From NCBI RefSeq assembly GCF_026151205.1, contig NC_087079.1:5862169-5926168 (forward strand): DNA of 64,000 nucleotides, written 5' to 3'. Each line of letters starts with the position of its first letter. The stretch's first letter is position 1. The stretch comes from Bolinopsis microptera. Its lineage: Eukaryota > Ctenophora > Tentaculata > Lobata > Bolinopsidae. Below are positions 36,698-49,246 of this stretch, one piece after another. The notes beneath the pieces were generated by a model that saw only the letters and a list, made by a program, of their open reading frames with translations, had not been told where the DNA came from and ran no database searches. The position numbers and the translations under genes were made by a program.

Positions 36698-39210
36698 AAA
36701 CCTGGGCGGGTGAGATGATTAATTAGACATTTTTACTTGTTTAACTTGTTTAAATAGAAATTTTATTAAAAATTATTTAAATAGAAATATCAAAATGATT
36801 TCAGAGAGATCGGACTCACAAGATTATCCATAATTACAGTAGGAAATTAAATTTATTTGCTTCAAACAATTTTACAATCAAGAATTCCTGATGATACAGT
36901 CGCTGAAAATATTAACGAAGTTGTACAACAGTATCGCACACTAAAAGATGCTCTTATAAGTTACAAAATGCAGTTATAACGCACACCGTACAGGACTTTG
37001 TTACACGCGTTTTACTCAGTGGTCACAGAGAATGTTAGATTATAAAGGAGTCGCTATTACAAATAAGTCACTAATTTTGTGTGAAGTATGCTAGAGATGT
37101 ACACACACGGTCCCACCTTTTGTATAAAAAGGAAGCCATTAAGATTGTTGGCACTCAGCCAAAGTGACATCTTGGTTCTAGATGAGGTACAAGGTGTTGT
37201 GGTGGTTAATGTGGTGATTGTGGGTACTGGACAGCTGGTTCATGTCATCAGGTTAATACTGAATAGGGGGCAATTCCAGGTGGTCAATATTCTTGGGAGT
37301 TGTTTGTTCACACTTTACATAATATGACTTGACACATAATGCGACTTCATAACCAAGGGGGAAGGGTCCCGTAATAATGAAGTAATGACGATAATATTAC
37401 ACAATGCAAATTAACGGTATGTTTTCAACAAATTTTTAAAATGCAAGTAATCGGTAGTAGAATGGATCATATTTCATTACAGAAAATAAACACGCTAAAT
37501 AAAATCTGATGTAAAACTGACATGGATTAACATTATCTACCACTTACATCTAGAACATTCTGAAAATCACGACAAAAAAAACAAGAAAATATAATCAAAT
37601 TAAACTAGAATGGAATTAATTGAACTCGACTGCTCACGTATTGGACCTGCGGCCCATCCAAACATGATTAATCACAGACCACAATCAACAATGTATTGTC
37701 ACATGTTACCAGTATCAAGTGTGTGCTTATAAACACACGACAATAAAATCCAAACAGCGCTCACTTGATTTATTGCACGGCAACAAACTAACACGAGACT
37801 TGACCGTTATTGGACAGTGTATTTAAAGTAGCTTCCTCAGTGTTTTAAAGTTTTAATGCATGACGTGTTCAAGTGTGTTTTGTAATTAATGTTTGTTTGA
37901 GCTGCGAAAATATCCGTTAACTATGATGAACGGCCAAGCATGTATTATGAATTTAAAAGACGATGTTTTTAATTAATAATTATATGTAACAGATAGATCT
38001 GAGGGAGCAAACAACAATGTTCCAATCACATTTATGATGTCCAATAGTCTACACAATCAAAAAACGATTATCAATGAAACAGGAATGTAGAAATTTAAAA
38101 ATAGAAAGATAGGATGGAGAAACTTTCGTGATCTGGATCCATAGGTTATGATAAAAGAAAAAGCATCCATCTTTTAAAGTCTAAACTCATTGCACTCACC
38201 GCAACTCCAAACGATAACATCCATAATGAAGTTACACTCATAATGCTGTTAAAGAAAGCGCAATAAAAAAGACGAAACAATAATCGAATAATAATTAGAA
38301 AAAAGATGGCATGTGGGCTGACGTATTGAAACATATATAAATCATTGAATCTAAAAGGGACAATAGGATAATTCGTAACGAGCGCCCAATGATTTGACGC
38401 TGACAATGACAACTCTTCTGTCCCTGCTGCAATAGTTACATTTCTCTACAAAGTGATTAGAGGCCTGGGTTACAATAGATAATGAGGGAGTGTTTACATA
38501 TTACGTAACTACGGAGGGGAGGGGTTGTTTCCAAATAATGACGCTAGTTTGCAACTTCTACACAATATCAATATCTTTGTGTAAAGTGGCTAACGGCGCG
38601 GAGGGGGGAGGGGCTTAAAAATTGCAGAAAAGCGAAGAACTTTATCAGAATGATTCTGCAAGCAAAGTTGGACAGATGTGTAACAAGACGCTCTGTGGAC
38701 TGTGGTTGTTACAAGTGAAATAGAAAAAAAAAGTGAACATTAGATTGTAGTAATCACGGAAAAAAAGTAATACAGAGAAGGATTTAAACCTAAAAAAGAA
38801 TAAACGGTGACCACTAAAACTACAACTAAAGTTGAAACCTTGCTGGCTTGCTTAGTAATGATATAAAAAAGAGAGTGAAGACCAGAGATAAAGACAACAT
38901 GTGCTCAGTTGTTAGCGATAAATACTGTACACACTACTGTCATGTAGCAGGTAGCTGTGTTGACAATCTCATTAGGGATCCAGAAACGATCTCTCAGCTG
39001 ACAGACGCACGGTAGGCAATAAATAACGTGAACTACATGTACAGTACAGTGTACACTTTACACACTGCACCGCAACTGACAACTCGCAAGTTTACTGTTT
39101 GCAGTAGTTTACACTATAACAGCAGTAGTATAACTAGCACACTGTATCCGGGTTACAAACAGAAGGTAGTCAAGATCCACCAGCTGTTGTAGTGTTGTGC
39201 AGAAAGAACA
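36698..39210. other. Intergenic, upstream of the BTB gene
   Basis: AT-rich with short unsupported frames only. 38490-38600 contains tttacatattacgtaac followed by gaggggaggggttgttt, which recurs in reverse orientation with changes at 56165-56265, so it is probably a dispersed repeat. Confidence 0.5.
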
Positions 39211-39607
39211 TGTAACTGTAACAGTAACTGTAACAGTAACAGTAACTGAAACTGTAAGAGTAACAGCTGTAACTGTAACTGAAACTGAAATTGAAACTGT
39301 AGCTGAAACTGAAACTGTAACTGAAACTGAAACTTTAACTGAAACTTTAATTGTAACTGAAACAGTAAATGTAACTGAAACAGTAAATGTAACTGAAACA
39401 GTAACTGAAACAGTAACTGAAACAGTAACTGAAACAGTAACTGAAACAGTAACTGAAACAGTAACTGAAACAGTAACTGAAACAGTAACTGTAACTGAAA
39501 CTGTAACAGTAACTGAAACTGTAATTGTAACTGAAGCAGTAACAGTAACAGTAACTGTAACAGTTATTGTAACTGAAAATGTAACTGTAACAGTAACTGT
39601 AACTGTT
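39211..39607. repeat. 6/12-bp minisatellite of GTAACT and GAAACA-type units
   Basis: About 65 hexamers alternating gtaact, gaaact, gtaaca and gaaaca, with a pure (gtaactgaaaca)n core at about 39400-39490. Because the unit is a multiple of three with no stop in one frame, it yields a 137-codon Thr/Val/Glu frame with no other coding evidence. Confidence 0.9.
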
Positions 39608-40221
39608 TAATAGAAAAAACCTCGAAACTTATAGATCTTATACAGGTAACAGGATCTACTCTGCACACAAGATAAATGTCGTGAGTTATTATATACTACA
39701 ATATATACACTGCCCCTCTTGATTTAGGTATGTGTGACGTTATGTTAAACGGATATAAAGGCTGAGTGACGTCACTGTGGCTCACTATAATAGGGGGGCG
39801 GGGCGAGACGGGAGGTATTTAGTGTTATATTTTAGATAGCGCTCAAATTGAATTATATCTGTGTGTAAACTACTATTGATACCCCGAATAGAGGGGGGAA
39901 ACACAACGTTACTGTACAAACTAAACACTGGCGAGGTGGATCAATAACAATGGATAACATCCCAACAATAGTGATTACGCTATGCAGTATTGCAGTATTG
40001 TAGTAAGCTACGATATCAATAATTCATTACTTAAGGACACACTAGTCGAGTGTATTATACAGACAACCACATTGCATGACGTGTACAGTGTGTACTGAGA
40101 CTGTTAACTGTTAGACTACTGCTCGTTAGTATAAATATGAGTATTGGAAATAAGTTAGACAATAAATACCCGTGAACTAGCGCTATTAGGGATTATGTTT
40201 GGGCATTTATACACAACTATA
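39608..40221. other. Spacer between minisatellites
   Basis: No gene or repeat seen. Confidence 0.5.
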
Positions 40222-40944
40222 CGGTAACTGTAACTGTAACTGTAACTCAAACACAGTGCCTACAAGAGCGGGCACATTCAAACACAGTGCCTAAAAGAGC
40301 GGGCACATTCAAACACAGTGCCTATAAGAGCGGGCACATTCAAACACAGTGCCTACAAGAGCGGGCACACTCAAACACAGTGCCTACAAGAGCGGGCACA
40401 TTCAAACACAGTGCCTACAAGAGCGGGCACATTCAAACAGAGTGCCTACAAGAGCGGGCACATTCAAACACAGTGCCTACAAGCGCCGGCACACTCAAAC
40501 ACAGTGCCTACAAGAGCGGGCACATTCAAACACAGTGCCTACAAGAGCGGGCACATTCAAACACAGTGCCTACAAGAGCGGGCACATTCAAACACAGTGC
40601 CTACAAGAGCGGGCACATTCAAACACAGTGCCTACAAGAGCGGGCACACTCAAACACAGTGCCTACAAGAGCGGGCATATTCAAACACAGTGCCTACAAG
40701 AGCGGGCACATTCAAACACAGTGCCTACAAGAGCGGGCACATTCAAACACAGTGCCTACAAGAGCGGGCATATTCAAACACAGTGCCTACAAGAGCGGGC
40801 ACATTCAAACACAGTGCCTACAAGAGCGGGCATATTCAAACACAGTGCCTACAAGAGCGGGCACATTCAAACACAGTGCCTACAAGAGCGGGCACATTCA
40901 AACACAGTGCCTTTAAGAGCGGGCACATTCAAACACAGTGCCTA
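40222..40944. repeat. 31-bp minisatellite, about 22 copies, preceded by (GTAACT)4
   Basis: The array begins at 40248. The unit contains caaacacagtgcctacaag and agcgggcacatt. Most copies are identical, with scattered substitutions such as cacact or catatt. It is entered directly from four copies of the hexamer used in the 39.2 kb array. A 31-bp unit is one more than a multiple of three, so three overlapping frames stay open with the same peptides shifted. Confidence 0.95.
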
Positions 40945-41130
40945 TAATGGAGAGTTCTAGAATATTAAGCTAAAAGACAGGTGAGAGAAGGCCAGGTTAC
41001 AGAGAGCTAGCTTGATCTAGTTAGGGTATCGTGTTACGGTATTAGCGGGGAGGCAGTGAACAGGTACATTGTGGGCATGAGATCATTACTTGTGTTGTGT
41101 GTGGGTGTGTTGTGTGTGTGTGCGTCAAGT
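40945..41130. other. Short spacer between minisatellites
   Basis: No feature seen other than (GT)n-rich sequence from about 41093. Confidence 0.5.
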
Positions 41131-41691
41131 GGGGGGGGGGGAGGGGGGCTGTTGTGTGTAGCTGGAGGTGCAGGGTGGGGGGCTGCTGTGTGTGTAGCTG
41201 GGGGTGCAGGGTGGGGGCCGGGGGGCTGGGGCTGTTGTGTGTGTAGCTGGGGGTGCAGGTGGGGGGCTGGGGCTGTTGTGTGTGTAGCTGGGGGTGCAGG
41301 GTGGGGGGTGTTGTGTGTGTAGCTGGGGGTGCAGGGTGGGGGGGGGCTGTTGTGTGTGTAGCTGGGGGTGCAGGGTGGGGGGTGTTGCGTGTGTAGCTGG
41401 GGGTGCAGGGTGGGGGGGGCTGTTGTGTGTGTAGCTGGGGGTGCAGGGTGCAGGGTGGAGGGGGGGGGTGGTGTGTGTGTAGCTGGGGGTGCAGGGTGGG
41501 GGGGGGGCTGTTGTGTGTGTAGCTGGGGGTGCAGGGTGGGGGGTGTTGTGTGTGTAGCTGGGGGTGCAGGGTGGGGGGGGGGGCTGTTGTGTGTGTAGCT
41601 GGGGGTGCAGGGTGGGGGGGGGCTGTTGTGTGTGTAGCTGGGGTGCAGGGTGGGGGGTGTTGTGTGTGTAGCTGGGGGTGCAGGGTGGGGG
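41131..41691. repeat. G-rich minisatellite, unit about 33-38 bp
   Basis: About 16 copies of tgttgtgtgtgtagctgg followed by gggtgcagggtgggggg. The plus strand has four or more G-runs per two units, enough for G-quadruplexes. His/Pro/Thr frames on the minus strand and Gly/Val/Cys frames on the plus strand are by-products. Confidence 0.92.
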
Positions 41692-42484
41692 ATCATTATC
41701 ATTGGTAATGTGGTATAAGCAGAATGTAGAGTACAAATCAGTTCGAATGTATTAACGTCATGAGTTCAGAGTCGTTAACAAACTACTCGGAATAATGTAC
41801 ATTTAAACCAGTCCATTTCTATAATTATTTAGTACAATAAAACGATTGTTTTACAGTTTTACGTAAAGGACCAACACCAATCAATTCAAATAAACTCTTT
41901 TCAAAGCACCAAACTTCGTGCAGAAAGCAAGGACATTTCCAGAACTGATCTTTACACGACTAAACACCGCAGTTACGTAACTCCGGCCGGAGCATGACCT
42001 CACATTCCACCCTCCGGCCGGAGTGTGACCTCACATTCCACACACTGATGATCTACACAGAACAATATTCACAGTACAGCTAACCAGCGCGAGCGTATTA
42101 TTAATTACATCGGTATGTGGTATTTGGTATGTGTAGTCCTGATCTATAACAAGGAATGACGTAAAGGTAAACGTGGCGTGTGTGGGGGGAGTGTAGTTGA
42201 ATATATTGTTATGACTTACTTGCGAATATAACAAGTACTGTAAATTTATACATTTATTTATTTATCATTACCCTAATATCATAGAAGTGTATACTGGGTA
42301 TACTTTATAATTATAGGCTATAATATAGGCTAGCTTCTTCGACCAAAATAAAAGTTAAATCATATATGACTCACAGTAAGTATTCAGCTACACAATTATA
42401 TTTTAAAGAAAATGTAATTATGTCCTGTCAAGTTATTAGTCATGTTTATAAATTACAAAGCTCAAAGATTACAACTCAGCAAAA
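41692..42484. other. Spacer before the LTR element, with a duplicated GC palindrome
   Basis: At 41981-42043 two tandem copies of about 31 bp each begin with ctccggccggag (a palindromic core) followed by gtgtgacctcacattcc-type sequence. No gene is supported. Confidence 0.7.
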
Positions 42485-43476
42485 TGTAAACCGTGATTAA
42501 TTGAGATGAATTTAGGGTAATATTGTGTAATATCTAGGTAGTGTAGTGATTATAATAAGGCGGTCGTGGTGTCCAGTATGTGACGGTAGTATTTTGGGCA
42601 TATATTAGTATACGACAGTTATTGCAGTTTAAGTGCAGAGAGGTCAGTTTAACATATGTTTGGGTCAGTACAAGGTTGAATTATGGAGTGTTTACAGAAT
42701 ACTAGTGGTACTATGTTGTGGCTATCGACAGGACAGTTTGCAATTCCCGGGAAATGGTAGATTGTTTAGACTATCAGGGGCGAGAGGAAAATACGATTAG
42801 CCTTTTGAGATCGGGAGTGCCAGTTTACCCGATCGAGAGGGGGGTCATTTTGATACCGGGCAGGTTCTGTAGCTAGAACCTGTTAAGGTTAGGTCGTTTA
42901 GTTAGGTAGATGGTTATAGTGGTAAGTATAAGATTGGCGGCCGTAGAATAGTGGAGCATTACGTAATTACTGTTATCAGGCTTGGTTGTGGCCGACATCA
43001 GGGGATGTCTTGACAACACTGGGCTCTGGCAGAGCGGGAGTCAGCGAGTACCTTGGGCACCTTTATTATACCCCTTGTTTGCATTCTCACCCTATTCGAT
43101 AGAGGGTCATGGTTGATACCAGACTAGTGTAAGGGACCAGGACCAGTTATGGTTGGGGCCTGGTGAGCACGGATGGAACGTGTCGTTAGAGGTTTAGAAT
43201 CGACAGTGGTTATTTCAGGGCACCTAGATTAGGCACGGTCAAGGCGAGTTGACCGTGCTATCCGTGTTTTATGTTGCAGCACTAGATCGCTGAGCGTTTA
43301 TGGGCGATACGAGTCTGGTTAATTAGGATTTGAAGTAGAGGTTGTCGAATTATTCATTGTATTGTTTCATAGTTTAACTTTGTTTACCCTTTATTATCAC
43401 GCTCGTTTCCATTGTCCAAACCCTTAATTAAATGCAAATAAACTTCGAACCGGGAAGCAAGTGTCCACTGCTTACA
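42485..43476 (+). repeat. Left LTR, 992 bp
   Basis: Begins tgtaaaccgtgatt and ends ccactgcttaca. Matches 49247-50238 in length and, as far as I could compare line by line, in sequence. It contains a short inverted pair (gcacggtcaa...ttgaccgtgc) near 43236-43258 that could fold in the transcript. Confidence 0.95.
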
Positions 43477-44479
43477 AGTGGCGCGAACGGTAGGATCCTA
43501 TTTTATTATAGGATAGTTTGTTTTGTATTTTAATTAAGGTAATGGAGACTATTTAGTGTGTGAGAGTGAGACGACAGAGGTCAGGAGTATTTGTAAATAT
43601 GTACGTAAACGTAATATTATACAGTGTGGTCAGTTGCCGTTGCTAGACTAGTGCAGTGCAAGAGCAGTAAATTAATGCTCGGTGGAGTGTAGAGTTTAAA
43701 TGTTATTTTTGGGGTTTCTTTCATCATGGAGGGGAAAGGGGGTTAGATACCGGAGAGGCACAGTTTATGAGGGGTTATTTTGAGGAGTATATGTCCGTCC
43801 GTTGAGGGATTGGTTCAAGAGAATGTTTGATGAGTTGATTCAGAGATAACCGGGTCTTATTTTAAGTTTAAGACGGCAGACTTGACATACTTTCAGCCAC
43901 CAGAGCCTCAGTGGGAGTGGCTGCCTGCTGAACCGTTCTGTTGTGTGTCAGACTTGTTTTCTTTTAGTAGCGCTACGTATTGTGATATCATGAAAGAGAT
44001 AGAGGAAGAGATAGAGGAAGAGATAGAGGAAGAGATAGAGAAAGAGATAGAGGAAGAAATAGAGGAAGAGATATTATATAAATAAGACCCGGGTGATGCT
44101 AGCATTGGAGGTTGAGGAGAGGTTATTCGAAGAGTGGTGACGTCACTTGTAGGGAATTAGAGCGGTGTATTAATTTGAAAACTTGGAACGTTTTGAAGGG
44201 GTTTTGAAATTTGAGGGGTGCCGGGGCATGGTATTTTCTATGATGAAAGAAATTAGGACTACTTTTCTGTGAAGAGAGTGTTGAATTGACTGTCCGAATA
44301 TTTGAATATGAGGAACTGACGGAGATTAAGTCATGGAGTGACGGTGTGAGACACTGATTTATCAATTAGAGTAAAAGCCGAGCAAAAGAGAGCTGATAAG
44401 CGAGAGCTTTAATTATTACATTTGACCTGTACACTGGTTATTTTAATTATTACATTTTAATTCGTACACTGTTAAAGAG

Positions 44480-44970
44480 CGGGATAATATTTGCATCGTA
44501 ATTAGTACATTGTTGAAGAGAGAGACAGTGTTTGTATTGTAAGTAGTACGGGGTTGAAGAGAGAGACAGTGTTTGTATTTTAATTAGTACACTGTTGAAG
44601 AGAGAGACAGTGTTTGTATTTTATTTTAATACTTTCAACACTACTATATAACAAATAATTTGAGTCAGGGAAGCGGCACTGAGAGAGGAACTGTTGAAGA
44701 GAGAGACAGTGTTTGTATTTTAATTAGTACATTATTGAAGAGAGAGACAGTGTTTGTATTTTAATTAGTACACTGTTGAAGAGAGAGACAGTGTTTGTAT
44801 TTTATTTTAATACTTTCAACACTACTATATAACAAATAATTTGAGTCAGGGAAGCGGCACTGAGAGAGGAACTGTTGAAGAGAGAGAGACAGTGTTTGTA
44901 TTTTAGTTTAATACTTTCAACACTACTATATAACAGATAATTTGAGTCAGGGAAGCGGCACTGAGAGAGG
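44480..44970. repeat. Tandem repeats inside the LTR element (5' part)
   Basis: A gttgaagagagagacagtgt unit alternates with a longer unit containing gtcagggaagcggcactgag; about seven short and three long copies. Confidence 0.85.
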
Positions 44971-47954
44971 AATTGGCAGAGATAAAGATAGCTAATGAGG
45001 TAATGATGAGAGCGCGGCAGGAGGCTGAGCTAGCAAACGAAGAGTTAAGGACTCAATATGATGAATTGAGGCAGCAGGGAGCACAGCTAAGAAGAGATGG
45101 ATTCAGAGAGGGTAAGCTAGAAGCTAGGCAGGAGAAGGAGACCGAAAAGAGGAGAATCAGAGAAGCGAACAGAGCAGCGGGTAAGAAATACCCATTAATG
45201 AAACCTCGGATGTTGGTGCTGGGGAAACACAGCTTTAGAACCTTCCTGAGCGGGTTTAAAATATTTGCCAATGCTGCGGACATCTTGGATGAAGACTTGG
45301 TGGACATGATAATGACGTACTTGGACCCCAAGGCACAGAGGAGAGTGGAGACCCTACGATTAACCCGGGACGAGAAGAGAAATGTAGAGGCGAGTTTGGA
45401 GAGGAGGACAGAGGTGCTATGTGATGTGTATTCAAAGGCGGGTGCAGGAAGAGACTTCTTGAGATGCATCAGAAAGAGGAAGAGACAATTTCGGATTTTG
45501 CAGCTAGAGTCACTGACATGGCAGATGAGGCATATGCACCGGAGGAGGAGGAGATCAAGAAGACCATCAGGCTAGATGTATTTACAGCTGGGGTATTAAA
45601 GGATGAAATCGGGATCGAGTTAATCAAGTCACGAGTGCAAGATTTTGAGGCCGCGCTAAAGAGGGCAGTTAAGTTGGATGGGATCCTGGCGAGTCGTAGC
45701 CCTAAAACCAGGGAAGAATGAGGAGGAACTTTTGTTTCAAATCGAGGAGGATATAGAGATGGATGAGGGAGTGATAAACCGAGTGATGGAAGAGAACCGG
45801 CCGAGAAGAGACATCGGTGCTGGTTACACCTGTGGACAGCATGGACATTTCGCAAAGGAATGTAGAAAGCCCCCACTTGTTATGGATGCGGGAGACAGGG
45901 TCATATTGCAATGGATTGTACGCAAGGACACGGTGGCCGAGGAGGTCTTCATAGAGGGCAAGATCCTCTTGTACAGAAAGCTATGGACGAAAGAAATTTA
46001 TCATTGGTAGCAGGTAAAAGAACTGATAAGACATGGGAGGAGACCGACCACCTTTGTCGACAGAGGGGATGGATTACTTGAAGTTTAAGTGGAAACGTGA
46101 AGTCGGCATCTGGGAGTTGGGAACTTCGATAGCAGCTGCTAAGCAGGCTGCAGTGTGTGTCTTGAGAATCCAGGATTTCAAGGCAAAAGATTTTGCAACA
46201 CGCTTAGAGTATATTTATATATACTCAGAGTATATTTCTAGGTATTGATGATCTAGAAAAGTTTGTTAGACCGGAACAAATGCAAATGACAGAATATATC
46301 GCTGAGTTCAAGAGACGATTGAACCGGATCGGAGAGTTGTTTAATGACAAAAAAGAAATTTATCATGATGGTATGTTGGCATACAGGTTGTTAACTCAGG
46401 CCAACCTGACCAAAGATCAACAGATATTGATCAAAGCGGCAATGGGGACTCAAGAGTTGACAAGTAAAGCAATTGAGGAATGTTTGAAGAGGTGTTTCGG
46501 TGACGCTGTTTTCTGTCGTAGATCCAGAATGGATTTAGACATAGTGAAGATTAAGGTAAAACCTGGATCGGATGTGCATTACCATAGGGGTCAGTTTGAT
46601 GAAAAAGGATACTGACATCAGTGGTGATAACGGAGAATATACATTCTATCAAGGATACAATAATCGAGGACAAGGAGGAAGGAAATCGTTCTCTTCTGGC
46701 GGTCATAACAATTACTCCAATGGCTGAGGGAGATCTGGAAATTACAGCAGACCATGGGAAAGAGACAAACAGCTCAATTCAAAAGAAAGGAATAACTCAG
46801 ACTACAAAGATGAGTTAAATGCTATCAGTCACAAAACAGGCGATGTAGCAAGATGTTCAATTTGTGATTCGAATAAGCATTTCCGGGCAGATTGTCAACA
46901 TAATCCCAATGTTAATGATGTTCGAAAGAAGGATTCGGGCTCAGTGTGTATGTATCAGTCGTGCAGGAATGGTAAAGAATCAAACAAAATTGACAATGAC
47001 TACTGTGAGACAGTGCTGTTAGTCAATGAGACATTGAACAAGGTGTTGATTGACACTGGTACAACCAGTAATGTGTGTGGTGATGTTTGGTTGAACACAT
47101 TCTTAGAGTCAATGCCTGAAGAGTTGAAGAAAAAGGTCAGCGAAGTCGAGAGAAACTTGAGTTTTTGTTTTGGAGACGGACACGCGGTTGAATCTATCAA
47201 ATGTGTCATGTTACCCGTCAAGTTGTGTAACAGAGATTTCATGTTAGAAACATTTGTGGTTCCAGGAGAATTACCCTTTTTATTTTCTAGATGTAGCATG
47301 AAGCAACTGGGGGTATCATTAGACATAAAGAATGATCAGATTATGATTGGCGGAGAACGGCAACAACTGAAAGTGACCAAATCAGGTCATTATGTGGCAG
47401 ATATCAGGTTATGGGAAAATATGAAATCAGAGAAATATACCATTGAACAAACTGGTAGGGAAGAGAGTGTAAGGAAAGAAGAGATTGTTGATAGTGATAG
47501 TGACAGAGAAGATGAATTCTGTCCGAATGAATCAGAGGAAGTAAGCAATGAACCATCAGCAGAAGGAGTGGAAGTTTCGAGTGGAACTGAAACTTAAATA
47601 GAAGAATCTGGTAATGTAGAGACCAGTAGTGAACAAGTGAAGTCAGAAAGTGTCGGTGATGAAAATAGAGACACAAGTGGGCCTGATGAATTTCAGAGTG
47701 CTTCTTCGTCTGATGAGAATCAAGACTGGGTAGAGGTTGTAGTCAAGAGGAATAAGGTATTAGACTTTAAGAGTGAGGATGTCATTAGGTATACGTCAGC
47801 AGATCATACCAACGATGTGTGGCAGAGAGCAAGTGTAATTGGACCTGGATGGAAAGAAAATTCTGTAATGGAAGGAAGACATCAACGTCTCGAACTTGGG
47901 GAAAGAACCAGAAGGTACCAAAGGAGAGATATGGTGAGGTGTGATGTGTAATCA

Positions 47955-48265
47955 GTTATCATTTTGTTGAGGCACAGTATGGTCGGAGACAAGTACTGAT
48001 AAATGGAGACACAGAGTGGTCGGAGACGAGAGCTGAGGAATGGAGACACAGAGCGATCGGAGACAAGTACTGATAAAGGGAGACACAATACGATCGGAGA
48101 AAAGTACTGATAAATGGAGACACAGAGGGGTCAGAGACGAAGGCTGATAAATGGAGACACAGAGTGGTCGGAGACGAGAGCTGATGAATGGAGAAACAGA
48201 GAGCTGATAAATGGAGACACAGACGAGTCGGAGGCGTGAGCTGATAAATGGAGACATAGACGAGT
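47955..48265. repeat. Tandem repeats inside the LTR element (3' part)
   Basis: About seven copies of a roughly 40-45 bp unit with gctgataaatggagacacag and gtcggagac. A separate block of about three copies, each roughly 125 bp, occupies 48880-49246 and runs up to the right LTR, sharing gtaaagttgtgtaa.ccgtga with the LTR start. Confidence 0.8.
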
Positions 48266-49246
48266 AACGGGAGAATGCGGATAGGCAGGAAGGAGATACA
48301 GAGTCAGGATGAGTCACAAAATTTATATAACAGTCAGAATGAGTCATAAGATTTATATAACATTAGTGACATCGAAATAACAGTGCAATATCATTGATCA
48401 CAAAAATCAGATAAATCAGAAATTATTTGAAACTGAAAGAACTGTCGATATTGAAATGAAAAGTAAAACCAAAGTCTTAATAAATAACTATCGGAGAGTG
48501 TTACCCAACAGGGGCGGTGAGGAGAAGATGGTTAACATACCTGGAGTACAAGAGAGACAGTGAAACTAAACCCACGAACTGAGACGCTATACATCATCTT
48601 GTATTCTGAACAGAGATAGAGAGAGAGATCCAGAGGAAGATAGTCTGGGCGAGGAGTGGAGACATAGAACGAGAGCTAGAAAAAGATAAGTCGAACGACG
48701 AACGGAGACTCGAGACCGGATCCAGATGAGGATGTTCGGAACGGAGAACGAGACGGAGATAATAAGAGACGAAAGACAAGATAGACAGATGAAGTAAGCT
48801 GTTAAGTTTGATGAAACTTTATTAAATTATTATAGTGGGGCTTTAAATGCTCTCCATGGTATTTCGGAAGGTTGAGGAAGAGCAGAAAAAGGGTTTTAGA
48901 AAGTGTGTTTTAGTATACCAGTATAGTAAAGTTTTAAGAAATATCAAATTTTCATGATCGGGCAAGATTTTCCATTCAGTTAGTGTACCAGCAGTATGAT
49001 AGAGTTCTAAAAAAGATTAGATTTTGTAAAGTTGTAAGCTGTGATCGGGCAAGAGATATGGTCTATAGTAAGAGATTTTCCATTAAATTATCGTACCAGT
49101 ATAGTAAGGTTCTAAGAAAGAACATATTTTGTAAAGTTGTGTAAGCCGTGACCGGGCAAGAGATATGGTCTATAGTAAGAGATTTTCCATTAAATTATTG
49201 TACCAGTATAGTAGGGTTCTAAGAAAGAACATATTTTGTAAAGTTG

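Noticed and set aside
39197-39610. 137-codon Thr/Val/Glu frame
   Set aside because: By-product of the hexamer repeat; no splice or domain evidence.
40248-40944. Possible CRISPR-like array
   Set aside because: The units are contiguous, with no unique spacers between them, and the host is a eukaryote; it is an ordinary minisatellite.
41034-41736. His/Pro/Thr-rich frames of over 200 codons
   Set aside because: By-products of the G-rich minisatellite.
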